From Paenibacillus dendritiformis (lineage in GTDB: Bacteria > Bacillota > Bacilli > Paenibacillales > Paenibacillaceae), in the NCBI RefSeq assembly GCF_945605565.1, contig NZ_OX216966.1, forward strand, positions 2,968,001 to 3,032,000: a stretch of DNA of 64,000 bases, given 5' to 3'. A model generated the notes under the pieces. It was given only the letters and a program-made list of their open reading frames with translations. It had not been told where the DNA came from and did not search any database. The first letter of the stretch is position 1. Each line of letters begins with the position of its first letter. Below are positions 11,301 to 18,398 of the stretch, in pieces. Made by a program: the position numbers and the translations under genes.

Positions 11301-11548
11301 AAGATATCCCTTATGCTGTGAATATTCCGAAATTCACGTTAGATCTGGAGGTTAAAAACCTGAATCAGATCTACCATATTTCCGCCTCGTATAAAAAGAG
11401 CTATGTAAGTGATGAAGAAGTGACAGCAATTCTTCATTGGTTCATGAAGAATTTACAAGAGATTTTTACGAATGACAAGTTACATCATACGTTAGACAAA
11501 TTCATCGAGCAATTCAAAGCTGGCGAGGTGCAGTCGGGAAGTGTCTAG
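2315..11548 (+). CDS. Trans-AT polyketide synthase, KS-KR-ACP-KS-KR-ACP-ACP-C
   Basis: A 3077-residue megasynthase. Domains in order: KS1 about 13-445 (Cys191 in DSACSSS, later HGTATALGDP and NIGHLYEAAG); KR1 about 640-1060 (SGGLGGIG, FSSIS, LPGYIAGN); ACP1 about 1150-1230 (Ser near 1185, GANS); KS2 about 1290-1720 (Cys1465, DTACSSS, HGTGTQLGDP, NLGHANEAAG); KR2 about 1930-2370 (TGGTSGIG, LHSSN, YMAANAF); ACP2 (Ser2491) and ACP3 (Ser2591), nearly identical; a terminal condensation-type domain about 2655-3050 with intact HHILLDG near 2780. Neither module has an acyltransferase domain, yet each KS is followed by a KS-AT-like linker and a post-AT motif (YYPFKPTRCW, LPTYPYARNHAW). Malonyl units must come from the separate ATs at 971 and 15354. 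The ATG follows a weak GAGGAAAG site. The terminal C domain suggests transfer of the chain to an amine or alcohol, with the glycyl-PCP at 16294 a candidate acceptor. Confidence 0.92.
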   Translation: MNPIDRSPYKDDDIAVIGIGLQIAGTDNLEEFWGIFENNIDCIRDLPQCRQDDMEDLAQLYSLMMPNPNGRISYNKAGYLDRIDEFDYEFFKISPIEAQVMDPIQRILLQTIFHAFDDAGYTPDMLNGTKTGIFIGYTPGSMKDNYSTNIFHNNPELIKYSNVGNMPCMVPSRASYILNLKGPTMIIDSACSSSLVAIHDACVSIQNGTCTMAIAGGIRLHSFPIAYDDMNVGFETDDNKTRTFDNAASGAAIGEGSAVVLLKPLKAAEKDKDHIYAVIKGTAINNDGASASITAPNPAAQASVILDALESSGVSVEEIDYIETHGTATALGDPIEFRGLTSAFEKFTDKKQFCGLSSSKSNIGHLYEAAGVASFIKALAAIKHKKIPGASHFNIPNLKIDFCDSPFYISNTTREWKKDGLRVCGISAFGISGTNCHVIVQEYNNQYEPVQAPEINLLGLSAKSLESMVSLVHHYKDYLDKNEVDVNLFAGNANLYRAHYAKRAAIVFSSRDHLLAIFNRLATTDPSEWTTIDGVYYVDQPNESKEIDYTEIRSALQRCNTSLMNKATGNLHADFGYLATMYSYGAKVDWRALYKGMKPKHIPIPYYPFKPTRCWLPKKEKKRSWTELASRLNPAKKEEESVPVSSDLFYKRVFVEADSIVKNHDLGRCLVIHRQEDPIEALRESLNQRFFAVETMGIDIDESKRTGFEKYFNQLFGEIPYKDISHIVIADLHGQKESWSAEQLLDSQKVQLLSVASLYREFANYENRLKVTPLLNHCFQVTGDEADVNPNSSSLFGLCKSLNRMFKNMTSCCIDMDNKTDWAKIADEICGISNKDSVAYRDNKRYYEGLYEAEMETDNQRIVIQDGGVYFISGGLGGIGFETAMEMAQRAKDVSLILVGRTRLPEQSEWETILRANPESDVAEKIGRLRMLQAKSKHVEYHSVDIADANALQFVLQYVKTKYGRMNGVIHGAGISGGITFDQLNEDHITNILKPKVIGTYMLDHFTRDQNLDFFVMFSSISTIFSSADLPGYIAGNIYLDSYSHYRSRATGSKSITVNWATWSEIGMAVKSKFTIDTLFQTIKTKEAIQALFSVLQQDSNSVVVARLNLKDKISMLLKTYPMQLSPRIVEALNENADAGHDRKSSSHANNHEQYGNVEDTLIKVCCKNLGYDEMNVHHNFFELGANSILLSIIYKDLNEVFPGVLQVTDLFSYPTISLLAEHISNQMASPIHPSCPEPEAQAASLPSQDTITVAPITVEAASSEANISESAAPGADIKPLEAGTMEQDDDSVAIIGVGLDLPAGNDLRSYWEVLINGINVVRDIPPERSVDITKHLRARSFSEEQIKFRKCGYLDEVNKFDHAFFGISPRDAALLDPVMRLFLQCCSNAIDDAGYGADGVKGTNTGVFLGYTANIGNAYNRLLYEMDPKLFNDALPIGQVSMTASRAAYVFDLKGPSMVIDTACSSSLVALHMACEQIRFGKCQMALAGGASIMAIPLADGTGIGFESPEEKTRAFADHASGSAIAEGVGVVLLKSLKQAQKDGDSIYAVIKGSAINQDGSSFGIAAPNYLAQSEAIQKAWDNAGVTAHDISYIEAHGTGTQLGDPIEIRGIHNAFEAFTDHKQICGIGSVKTNLGHANEAAGMCGLFKCILSLQHKLIPPTLHFQAPNQNIDFIHSPLYIVDKATPLQAKGEKAIIGISGFGMSGTNAHIILEEAPKAATLAKTSRKHPFIFTVSARTEKAVFQLVRRYRAYLLENTNVDLMDLTCTLNRGRKHYSHRLAFIYHHQHELLTKLTELAKYESFTQIANDWCRCGYYSIVPESKKEKYPHEITSKEQQKLSDDANAYCAKADKQNGAELQFIINCYIKGATVRWSALYNEPYQKLHLPTYPYARNHAWYPIPVKEAPMPQEKTVYDHFFHHKRWVVQDEVTVTLPPTEETWVLVHCDSHGTPLLARRLREEGVRVIEVFALHDGFTQIDQDTYRIGNNADDFKELFLQLSDLPIRKIVHVGAYRDDDPGSVNDMYQEFEYGFFNVVHLVKGLVKARLDQPVQLILVACNAYRISGEEQRLLPHHATVLSLGKVIEQENPNISCRAIDTDRDTDVGQIIGQLFADHQMYLIGLRQGTSYVEEFDEAEIQPETANRIVHGGTYIITGGTSGIGIQNAKLFSEQANCNLILLSRKGFPDESLWEAYETKEGYKEQIKEFKQMKKNGAALEFIACDVTNADDVQTMLEAVRTRYKKINGIVHCAGVIEPSFMLRKEKESYLSVFAPKITGTWNLANLTRNDDLDFMLLHSSNVTDAGEPGQSCYMAANAFLDAYTDYLNAQGRHTYTVNWVAWKETGMAHKQGTNVDTVTKAITNRDAVNALNQLLRSKPQRVVIGQFNEQVDLVPLLKHSRNAVAPSFTAKIYKEAYKRQIGDAAAPILVEPAPLPIVQEASQASPSGKEIKLTGKMEGIYTPVEKQIGKIYCDILGYEEADIYEGFFEMGGDSILLTEMHDTIDKLYPNIVKIADLFEFDSIHSLSEYITPRIPHDEAEESVEKAEVHNIKLKGNVEGIYTPVEGKIGQIYGEILGYDEVDIYEGFFEMGGDSILLTEMHDTINKLYPNIVKIADLFEFDSIQSLSEYITSRMERMESAEKNNAKEDADRKQKEQTDIVYYDMSCPQERIYFDYRLSSHKHVYNIGFVSDKSGDEYEDLVVNVNKFVAQFDMLRTTFATVNNKLVQCVNPMQPVEIERVQVASTDDIDFTPYLHTFKLSQYPLFHLTLFEAPDKKLLFFDIHHILLDGYSTTLLQEQMEAFGKQSASDKSLCPYSKYVEFEKNFYATKEYAEMGDYWKNQLHGFDFTHPLARKDANDTSFGHASAQVSSDLAGALLAFAKSRNTTIFNIFLSAYALALRMVTDRNDISIVTPMLNRYEPEFKHCIGVFTNVIPIRVEMKPQQTLDDHIKNVTNKTIGGIKNQFYQYNHIIRDFKGSDVQFHFYMDFEDNSLKKFRETEDIPYAVNIPKFTLDLEVKNLNQIYHISASYKKSYVSDEEVTAILHWFMKNLQEIFTNDKLHHTLDKFIEQFKAGEVQSGSV
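9661..10205 (+). repeat. In-frame tandem duplication of an ACP domain, 300-bp period
   Basis: Two consecutive ACP-coding stretches inside the PKS are offset by exactly 300 nt (100 codons). The bases around 9751-9787 and 10051-10087 are identical, including the phosphopantetheine-Ser context (EMGGDSILLTEMHDT). Divergence is mostly synonymous. This is a recent duplication or is being homogenised by conversion. Confidence 0.9.
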
Positions 11549-11562
11549 GCCGCTCGGACGCA

Positions 11563-11602
11563 CGGAGATCATGCAGGGATCTAAGTCTCTGCGTGATCTT
11601 CG
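11563..11602 (+). other. Strong intergenic hairpin between PKS and exporter genes
   Basis: Bases 11563-11579 pair with 11586-11602 (17 bp with three G-T wobbles, 6-nt loop), inside the 120-bp gap between the PKS and the first ABC gene. An outer GGCCGC/GCGGCC pair (from 11548, and near 11607) can extend it. No T-run follows, so it is not a classical terminator; it could be an mRNA stability or attenuation element. Confidence 0.55.
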
Positions 11603-11668
11603 GGGGCGGCCGCACTGAAGATGGGCTCTCGTTCTGTTGCGGCACATGCGACATAGGAGGCCAAAGGA

Positions 11669-13456
11669 GTGCAAATCAATATTTTAAAAAATCTGATGGA
11701 TTTGTTTACAATCATTTTTCTAAACCATAAATTTTACATCCTGATCTCCTTATTTTACATCATCAGTCATGCGATAGCCCCATTTATCACCATTGTTTAC
11801 TTTAAATATTTGTTCGATGCGATTCAATTCCATTATGGGCTGCCGTACATCGTCAACATTACGCTATTGATGCTGGCTTGCCAGTTGATCATCACGAATG
11901 CGCAAATCTATGCCAAAAGCGCAACGACACTGCATTCCAAATGGCTGCTCGTTCCCTTGACGGCGATGTTCTGCAAAAAATCTATCGAAATGGATTATAA
12001 ATATACGGAGGATCAATCCATTATCCGGGAAATGAATCGAGCTTCTTTTGTGTTGGCTAACGGCGATAATTTAGAAAAATATTTGGCAGCGGTCAACGGC
12101 ATTTTTGTCGCGCTCCTGCAATTGACTTTCATTACTTATTTAGCCACCTTGTCGAATCCATACCTCATTTTGATCGTACTGGCTGTATCGATGTTGAATA
12201 CGGCGATCAGTTTACGCGTTCAGAACAAAAATTATCAAATTCATAGAGAGTCATTGCCCGTTGACCGAAAGTGGCGATATATTATCCAACTCGCTACCGA
12301 ATTGAAATTCGCGAAAGAGGTTCGATTATTTAGCCTGACCAACTTCGTGACCCGAAAAGGGGATGAAAACAGAAAAGAATACTTCTCGCTATTCGACAAA
12401 ATCAATAAAAATGAAAGAAAAGGGCTGCTGCTGAATATAGGCATTAATGTCGCCCAAGAAATCGCCATCTTGGTTACGCTCGTGTATTCCGTCATTTTCA
12501 GGGGACTCACCATAGGCAACTTTGTTGTGTTAATGAATGCGGTAAGACAATTCAGCGACAGCTTTCGCGCCTTATTTGACCATATTATCAATTTGTACAC
12601 GATAAATAATTACATCAATGATTTCTTTGTTTTTCTCAGACGCAAAAGCGAACTGAGGGAACATTCAAAACAGATTGTGATAGAAGCGGGAGCGCCCCCG
12701 GGGAGATTTGAATTCGTCAACGTTTCTTTTCACTACCCCAACGATCCGAGGTATATTTTGAAAAATATAAATTTGACGATCGAACCAGGCGAATGTCTTG
12801 TTATCGTAGGCGAAAATGGAGCAGGCAAGACAACGCTCATCAAGCTGTTGATGCGGCTGTATGATGTAACGTCCGGAGCCATCCTGTATAACGGCGTGAA
12901 TATCAAAGATTATGATTATGACAGCTACATGAATGTTTTAGCCACTGTATTTCAAGACTATAAAATATTTGCCGTCAGCGTGTACGAAAATATCACGTTT
13001 AAGGATGCAGAAGAAGATGATGTCGCGGTTCATTCCTTATTGGAGCAAAATAATCTGTCAGCAAAAATTCAATCGCTTCCTCATAAAGAAAAAACGGTCT
13101 TGTCCAAAAGGTTCGACCGGGACGGGATGGAGCTCTCGGGAGGACAAGCGCAGCGAATCGCCTTTTGCCGGGCCATGTATAAGCAGAGCCCTGTCATTAT
13201 TTTGGATGAACCGAGCGCCAGCTTGTCTCCGATCGCAGAAAATGAGATGTATATTCATTTTTCAACCATGATTAAAAACAAGACAACCCTTTTTATATCC
13301 CATCGTTTGAGCAGTTCATCGATCAGCGATAAAATTTGCGTGTTGGATAACGGAGAAATCGCAGAATACGGAACCCACCATGAACTGATTAATCGAAACG
13401 GACTATATAAAGGGATGTATGAAATACAGTCTCAGTATTATAAGGAATCAGTGTAA
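11669..13456 (+). CDS. ABC exporter half-transporter (TMD-NBD)
   Basis: A 595-residue type I exporter half: an N-terminal membrane domain of about 330 residues with hydrophobic segments from residue 15 onward, then a C-terminal ATPase. The ATPase has Walker A GENGAGKTTLIKLL, signature LSGGQ and Walker B IILDEPSAS. The GTG start is set by ATAGGAGG (11653-11660), 8 nt upstream. It lies 30 bp before a second exporter of the same architecture, so the two probably form a heterodimer. Position inside the PKS cluster suggests export of, or self-protection against, the polyketide. No peptidase domain is present, so it is not a bacteriocin-processing transporter. The substrate is inferred from context only. 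Confidence 0.85.
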   Translation: MQINILKNLMDLFTIIFLNHKFYILISLFYIISHAIAPFITIVYFKYLFDAIQFHYGLPYIVNITLLMLACQLIITNAQIYAKSATTLHSKWLLVPLTAMFCKKSIEMDYKYTEDQSIIREMNRASFVLANGDNLEKYLAAVNGIFVALLQLTFITYLATLSNPYLILIVLAVSMLNTAISLRVQNKNYQIHRESLPVDRKWRYIIQLATELKFAKEVRLFSLTNFVTRKGDENRKEYFSLFDKINKNERKGLLLNIGINVAQEIAILVTLVYSVIFRGLTIGNFVVLMNAVRQFSDSFRALFDHIINLYTINNYINDFFVFLRRKSELREHSKQIVIEAGAPPGRFEFVNVSFHYPNDPRYILKNINLTIEPGECLVIVGENGAGKTTLIKLLMRLYDVTSGAILYNGVNIKDYDYDSYMNVLATVFQDYKIFAVSVYENITFKDAEEDDVAVHSLLEQNNLSAKIQSLPHKEKTVLSKRFDRDGMELSGGQAQRIAFCRAMYKQSPVIILDEPSASLSPIAENEMYIHFSTMIKNKTTLFISHRLSSSSISDKICVLDNGEIAEYGTHHELINRNGLYKGMYEIQSQYYKESV

Positions 13457-13486
13457 AGAACGGAAGGTTGCCTGGAGGGAAGCGGA

Positions 13487-15334
13487 TTGGGGACATTACG
13501 GGATAGAGCCAAAGAACTAATCATGTATTTCCATAACATTTTTCTTCTCTACAGCAAGATATGGAGATTCGATAAAATTTACATTGTGAATACGGTGTTC
13601 ATCATCGCTGTGAAAGCGATACATCCCTTTAACAGCATCATTTTCTTAAAGCTCATTGTTGATGAGTTAACGGCCAGCGCAAGATGGACGCACGCGCTTC
13701 TCTATATCCTTCTGATGTGTCTCATCGAATTGACGCTGCGCGCCATAGATGGTGTGTTCTGGACATACGAGCAGAAGAAAATAATCCAATTTAAAACGAT
13801 GTTCCTGCAAGAAATTAATCGAAAAACGATGTCTTTATCCTTCCACCAAATCGAAGATCCCCAAATCATGGACGACAGACAAAAAGCGATGGAAATTTTT
13901 TATCCGGGGCAAGCCCATTTTATGGATTTAAAAAACACGATTATCGATTCCAAACAGCTCATCTCCAACACCTTTCAGTTTCTTGGCGTCATCGGTATCC
14001 TTGTCACACTGGAGCCCTCTATTTTCGTCATCCTGCTGCTGACCTATGTGGTTAGTGTCATCTTAAATACGATTGCGGCAGATAAGGAATTCAATGTGTG
14101 GAGCCATTCCCTCGTCAATATAGGGCGCCGCATCGGCTACTTTCAAGAGCTCTCCACTGATTTTGCGTACGCCAAGGAGATGAGAATCAACCAGTTGGGG
14201 CAGTGGATCGTAGATAAGATGAATTACTATTTCAATCACATGAAAAAAGATGTAACGAAAGCAGTCAACTCCTTTACAATCATGGGCATTGTTTCCAATA
14301 CATTGCAGGTTATCGTGAATGGATCGGTCTATTTGTTTATCGGCTGGCTCGCCTTTAGAGAAGTCATCTCGTTAGCGGAGGTTGTCGTCTACATAACCAG
14401 TTTAGGCGTCTTTGCATCCGCGTTGTTCGGCATCTCATCCTGCATCATTTCCCTGCAAAAAGCCGGCATGCATCTATCAACCTACTTTGATTATTTGCAT
14501 ACCGTTTCTTCTCATGAACCGGCACCGGCGGCAACGGATGTGCCAGAGATCGAATTCGATGCGGAACAGCTTGAAATCGAATTGATCAATGTATGGTTTA
14601 AATACCCGCAGCAAGAGCACTATACGATTAAAAATTTGAATCTCACCATATTGCCGCATGAAAAACTAGCCATCGTAGGTGAAAATGGCGCGGGCAAAAC
14701 AACGCTTATCAAGCTGCTGCTGCGGCTGTATGAGCCGTCAAAAGGACAAATCTTGCTCAATGGCATAGACATCAACCGAATTCGCTTTGACTCTTATATG
14801 AAATTAGTGACGGCCGTGTTTCAAGACTTCAATATTTTACAATTTTCATTGCGCGAGAATATCGTGTTTGATCGCGAGGCTAAGGAAGGCGACATTTCAG
14901 AGATAGTCAGCGATCTGAGTCTTGGCCAAACCATCGATCAGCTGCCGCAGGGCATACATACCGAGCTCGGCCGTCTTTTCAGCCAGGAAGGAATCGAATT
15001 ATCGGGCGGGCAGCAGCAAAAGCTTGCCATTGCCCGGGCGTTGTATAAAAATTCTCCTTTCATTATTTTGGATGAACCAACGGCCATGTTATCGCCAAAG
15101 GCCGAATATGAAATCTATTCTAATTTTGCCGGCTTAACCAAAGACAAAACAACGGTTTACATTTCACATCGCATGTCCAGCTGCCGGTTCTGCCATCGTA
15201 TTGCGGTCATGAGAGCGGGAGAACTGGTCGAATTGGGGAACCACGAGCAATTAATGCGGGAGCAGGGCGAATATTATAAATTGTATACGACGCAAGCTGA
15301 ATTTTACAGAAGGTTAGAAAGCCAGCCTTCATAA
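13487..15334 (+). CDS. ABC exporter half-transporter (TMD-NBD), partner of preceding gene
   Basis: A 615-residue type I exporter half with an N-terminal membrane domain and a C-terminal ATPase (GENGAGKTTLIKLL, LSGGQQQK, IILDEPTAM). The two ATPases are closely related, differing mainly around the signature (LSGGQAQR versus LSGGQQQK). The TTG at 13487 is favoured by GGAGG at 13474-13478, 8 nt upstream; an in-frame ATG at 13523 would give a protein 12 residues shorter. It is the second of two consecutive exporters in the PKS operon and ends 19 bp before the second acyltransferase, so co-transcription is likely. Confidence 0.84.
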   Translation: MGTLRDRAKELIMYFHNIFLLYSKIWRFDKIYIVNTVFIIAVKAIHPFNSIIFLKLIVDELTASARWTHALLYILLMCLIELTLRAIDGVFWTYEQKKIIQFKTMFLQEINRKTMSLSFHQIEDPQIMDDRQKAMEIFYPGQAHFMDLKNTIIDSKQLISNTFQFLGVIGILVTLEPSIFVILLLTYVVSVILNTIAADKEFNVWSHSLVNIGRRIGYFQELSTDFAYAKEMRINQLGQWIVDKMNYYFNHMKKDVTKAVNSFTIMGIVSNTLQVIVNGSVYLFIGWLAFREVISLAEVVVYITSLGVFASALFGISSCIISLQKAGMHLSTYFDYLHTVSSHEPAPAATDVPEIEFDAEQLEIELINVWFKYPQQEHYTIKNLNLTILPHEKLAIVGENGAGKTTLIKLLLRLYEPSKGQILLNGIDINRIRFDSYMKLVTAVFQDFNILQFSLRENIVFDREAKEGDISEIVSDLSLGQTIDQLPQGIHTELGRLFSQEGIELSGGQQQKLAIARALYKNSPFIILDEPTAMLSPKAEYEIYSNFAGLTKDKTTVYISHRMSSCRFCHRIAVMRAGELVELGNHEQLMREQGEYYKLYTTQAEFYRRLESQPS

Positions 15335-15353
15335 GAATAAGAGGTGGGAGAGA

Positions 15354-16247
15354 ATGAAGACGGCATGTCTCTTTGGCGGGCAGGGGTCCCAATATATTGG
15401 GATGGGACAGGAGTTTTATGAAGCGGATGAAGATTGCCGCCGCTTATTTCACATCGCCAGCGAAGTGATGGGCTACGATATGGCGGAATTATGTTTTTAC
15501 GGAGACGAAGAGACATTTCAGCATGAAATCTATTCGCTGCCCAGCATGCTCACGATTGATTTATGCGCATTCACGCTGGCGGTCAAGCAAGGATTTTCTT
15601 TTCAGGCCTTGGCCGGCTTCTCGCTCGGCGAATATGCCGCCTTGGCGGCGGCGCAAGTGGTCTCTGTACGCGATTCGTTCGAGTTGGTCAAGCAATTGGT
15701 CGCAGCCTCCCATTCCGTGCTGCAGGAGGGCTCTTATAGCATGGCGGCCGTGAATCTGCCGGCCGAGATGTGCGATATGATGTGCTCCCATATCCATAGC
15801 GGCTACGTAAGAGTGGCCAATTACAGTTCCAAAAAGCAAGTGACTGTAGCCGGCAACGGGAAAGGGATCGAGGCTTTCCGTCAGATTGCGAGCGAATTCG
15901 GAGCCAAGGTGATGCCTATTAACGTCAATCGGCCCTTTCATTGCAAGCTGATGGAGCCTGCCGCGGCCATTTATAAGGAAGAAATACAAAGCTTCTCCTT
16001 CAATGATCCGATCATTCCCATCTATATGAATGTGACCGGCGAAATGGAGACCAATGCGGATCAAATTAAATTAAACGTCGTACAACAGCTGTATTCGCCT
16101 GTCTTATGGGTGAATACATTGGAAAATATGCAGGTCGCGGGCATAGAACGATATGTGGAATGCGGGCTGCGAAGCGTGCTGTGCCGAATGGCTAGAGATA
16201 CGCTGGGAATTGCGAGAGAGCAGACGGTGTTTTTACGCACGGGCTAA
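15354..16247 (+). CDS. Second free-standing malonyl-CoA:ACP acyltransferase (trans-AT)
   Basis: A 297-residue FabD-like protein of normal family length, without the tail of the first AT. It has FGGQGSQ near the start, nucleophile elbow GFSLGEYAAL and catalytic His in RPFHCKLM. RBS AGAGGTGGGAG lies just before the ATG. Paired stand-alone ATs are common in trans-AT clusters, where one loads malonyl and the other acts as a second loader or as a proofreading acyl hydrolase. The GFSLG rather than GHSxG elbow may hint at that second role, but this cannot be decided from sequence alone. Confidence 0.87.
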   Translation: MKTACLFGGQGSQYIGMGQEFYEADEDCRRLFHIASEVMGYDMAELCFYGDEETFQHEIYSLPSMLTIDLCAFTLAVKQGFSFQALAGFSLGEYAALAAAQVVSVRDSFELVKQLVAASHSVLQEGSYSMAAVNLPAEMCDMMCSHIHSGYVRVANYSSKKQVTVAGNGKGIEAFRQIASEFGAKVMPINVNRPFHCKLMEPAAAIYKEEIQSFSFNDPIIPIYMNVTGEMETNADQIKLNVVQQLYSPVLWVNTLENMQVAGIERYVECGLRSVLCRMARDTLGIAREQTVFLRTG

Positions 16248-16293
16248 TCCCGGTTGGGCCATGGCTGGGCAAAATGGAAGTGAGGTGGATTGC

Positions 16294-18126
16294 TTGTTAT
16301 TCGAAAAAACAGAACCTACGCGAAATGGTGTGAAAAATAGAACCGTATACCGATTATTCGAAGAAATGGCCCGCAAAGTTCCTCACTATACGGCCATTAC
16401 GTGCAAAGATGAAAGGATTACATACGCTGAATTAGGGAATAAAGTGAATTCGATTGCCGCTGGCTTACGAAGGGAAAAGGTGAAGAAGCAAGATACCGTT
16501 GCCCTCATGATGAGAAGATCGATTGACCTGATGGCATGCATGCTGGCCATTCTCAAAGTGGGCGCCGCCTATCTTCCCATTGATCCGGAATACCCGGAAC
16601 GGCGGAAGAATTATATGCTGACCGATAGCCGTGCCTCCTTCTTATTAACCCATTCAGGGATGGAGTCCGGCGGGGAAGCTGCCGAGGATAAGGTAAAGGT
16701 ACTCTATATCGATGAGCTGTGCACGGCCAACCCGGAAGACAATGAAAATGGATGCGAAGAACCGGCAGCGGATGATTTGGCTTATATCATCTATACATCG
16801 GGTTCGACCGGCCAGGCGAAGGGCGTCATGATTGAGCACAGGTCGGTTGTCAATTTTTTTGATGGGATGGCCGAATGCATTGATTTTGCGGAAGGCAAGA
16901 AGATCCTCGCCTTAACGACAATCTCATTTGATATTTTTGTGCTGGAAGCGCTGCTTCCTTTGACTAGAGGGTTGACCGTCGTTATGGCAGATGAGGATAT
17001 GCAAAAAAATCCGAGATTGCTGGCTGATTTCATCCGGCATCACGACATTGATATGCTGCAAACCACCCCATCCATGATGCAATTACTGGCAAGCCACAAT
17101 AAAGAGCCGTTCGACTGTCTTCGCGGCTTGAAGGAAATCATGATCGGCGGGGAAGCCTTCCCCCAATCCTTATTGGACCTTATGCGAAGTAAGACAAGCG
17201 CTACAATTTATAATCTGTATGGACCGACAGAAACGACAATATGGTCTACGGTGAGCGATGTCACCGCGAAAAACAAGATGGATATCGGCAAGCCTATCCT
17301 GAATACGCAAATCTATATTATGGATGACAGCAATCATATGGTGCCCGCCGGCGAAGAAGGAGAGCTGTGCATCGGAGGAAGCGGCCTGGCCAGAGGATAT
17401 TTGCATCGGCCGGAGCTTACGGCGGAGCGGTTTGTTCCGAATCCAATGATTCCCGGCGAGCGAATGTACAAGACCGGAGATCGGATGAAGCTGCTGCCGG
17501 ACGGAAACCTGCAATATCTCGGAAGAATCGATAATCAAGTGAAAATAAGAGGGCACCGGATCGAAGTAGAAGAAGTGGAATGCGCCTTGATGGAACATCC
17601 GTCCCTGCAACAGGCCGCTGTGGCCTCGTGGCAGGATAAAGAGAATCATAAATATTTATGTGCCTATTTTATCGCCGATCATGAACTATATCCGGGAGCT
17701 TTGCGGGAGTTTTTGAGTCACAGTCTGCCTGATTATATGATCCCTTCCTACTTCATTCGGCTTGAGCATATGCCATACACGCTTAACGGGAAAATAGACA
17801 GAAAGGCGCTGCCTTTGCCTGAAAAAATACAGCCCGCCAACCAGGGGCAGTTGCCGGATCAAGCGGGAGAGCATACGGATATCCTCTCCAAGATCAAGGC
17901 AATCATCATAGCGAATGTAGAGATTTCGATTTCCTTCGAAGAGATCGGTCTGCACCGTCATTTATCCGACCTGGGCATTCACTCCATCACCTTTATTAAA
18001 ATGATTGTTGCGTTAGAGAGCGCATTTGATTTTGAGTTTGCAATCGAGGATATTGACGCGTCCAAGTATGTTACCGTACAAGATTTGGTTACGTATGTAG
18101 AAAGCAAAGCAACGATGAAGAACTGA
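16294..18126 (+). CDS. Stand-alone NRPS A-PCP didomain, predicted glycine-activating
   Basis: About 610 residues: an adenylation domain (IIYTSGSTGQAKG, NLYGPTETTIW, YKTGDRMKL, VKIRGHRIE, NGKIDRKALP) followed by a peptidyl carrier domain with LGIHSITF around its phosphopantetheine Ser. The pocket residues I read by alignment to GrsA are D-I-L-Q-M-G-L-I-W-(K), one change from the glycine code DILQLGLIWK, so glycine is the prediction. The frame is open back to 16153 inside the AT gene. I place the start at TTG 16294 because GAGGTGG lies 5 nt before it; ATG 16261 lacks a site. There is no condensation domain in cis. The terminal C domain of the PKS is the obvious partner, so the protein probably supplies Gly-S-PCP. 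Confidence 0.86.
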   Translation: MLFEKTEPTRNGVKNRTVYRLFEEMARKVPHYTAITCKDERITYAELGNKVNSIAAGLRREKVKKQDTVALMMRRSIDLMACMLAILKVGAAYLPIDPEYPERRKNYMLTDSRASFLLTHSGMESGGEAAEDKVKVLYIDELCTANPEDNENGCEEPAADDLAYIIYTSGSTGQAKGVMIEHRSVVNFFDGMAECIDFAEGKKILALTTISFDIFVLEALLPLTRGLTVVMADEDMQKNPRLLADFIRHHDIDMLQTTPSMMQLLASHNKEPFDCLRGLKEIMIGGEAFPQSLLDLMRSKTSATIYNLYGPTETTIWSTVSDVTAKNKMDIGKPILNTQIYIMDDSNHMVPAGEEGELCIGGSGLARGYLHRPELTAERFVPNPMIPGERMYKTGDRMKLLPDGNLQYLGRIDNQVKIRGHRIEVEEVECALMEHPSLQQAAVASWQDKENHKYLCAYFIADHELYPGALREFLSHSLPDYMIPSYFIRLEHMPYTLNGKIDRKALPLPEKIQPANQGQLPDQAGEHTDILSKIKAIIIANVEISISFEEIGLHRHLSDLGIHSITFIKMIVALESAFDFEFAIEDIDASKYVTVQDLVTYVESKATMKN

Positions 18127-18130
18127 TCCG

Positions 18131-18165
18131 CAAGCTGGCGCCGATACGCCGGCTTGTTTCTTTTT
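18131..18165 (+). terminator. Rho-independent terminator ending the trans-AT PKS cluster
   Basis: CAAGCTGGCG pairs with CGCCGGCTTG (one wobble) around a 6-nt loop and is followed by TTTCTTTTT, 4 bp past the A-PCP stop. The remaining bases to 18349 hold no gene I can support; GC content rises sharply here. Confidence 0.85.
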
Positions 18166-18349
18166 CGGGAACACTTCCCTGGAGCAGGCGGGACAAGACA
18201 AAATTCCCCCTCTCGCCGAACAATCGAACGAAGCGCGCCGCGCGGCCGGACATCTCGCCCCCCAAGTCCGCACAGCCCGGCGCCGTCTTGCCCGGCCGTA
18301 CCCGCTACAATAGAAGATAAGAGGGCAGCGGCATCGCTTCCTCTATTTG

Positions 18350-18363
18350 TGAAAGCGCTTGCT
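18350..18363 (+). promoter_or_regulatory. Probable cre (CcpA) site upstream of glycoside hydrolase
   Basis: TGAAAGCGCTTGCT matches the cre consensus TGWAANCGNTNWCA at 12 of 14 positions and is centred on the palindrome AAGCGCTT, about 40 bp before the hydrolase start. A LacI-family operator is an alternative reading. Confidence 0.5.
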
Positions 18364-18398
18364 TTGGGGGCATGGCAAGACAGAAGGGGGAAATAGGA

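Noticed and set aside
16153..16293. Longer start for the A-PCP gene inside the acyltransferase gene
   Set aside because: No ribosome site precedes 16153 or 16261 and the extra residues do not match A-domain N-termini.
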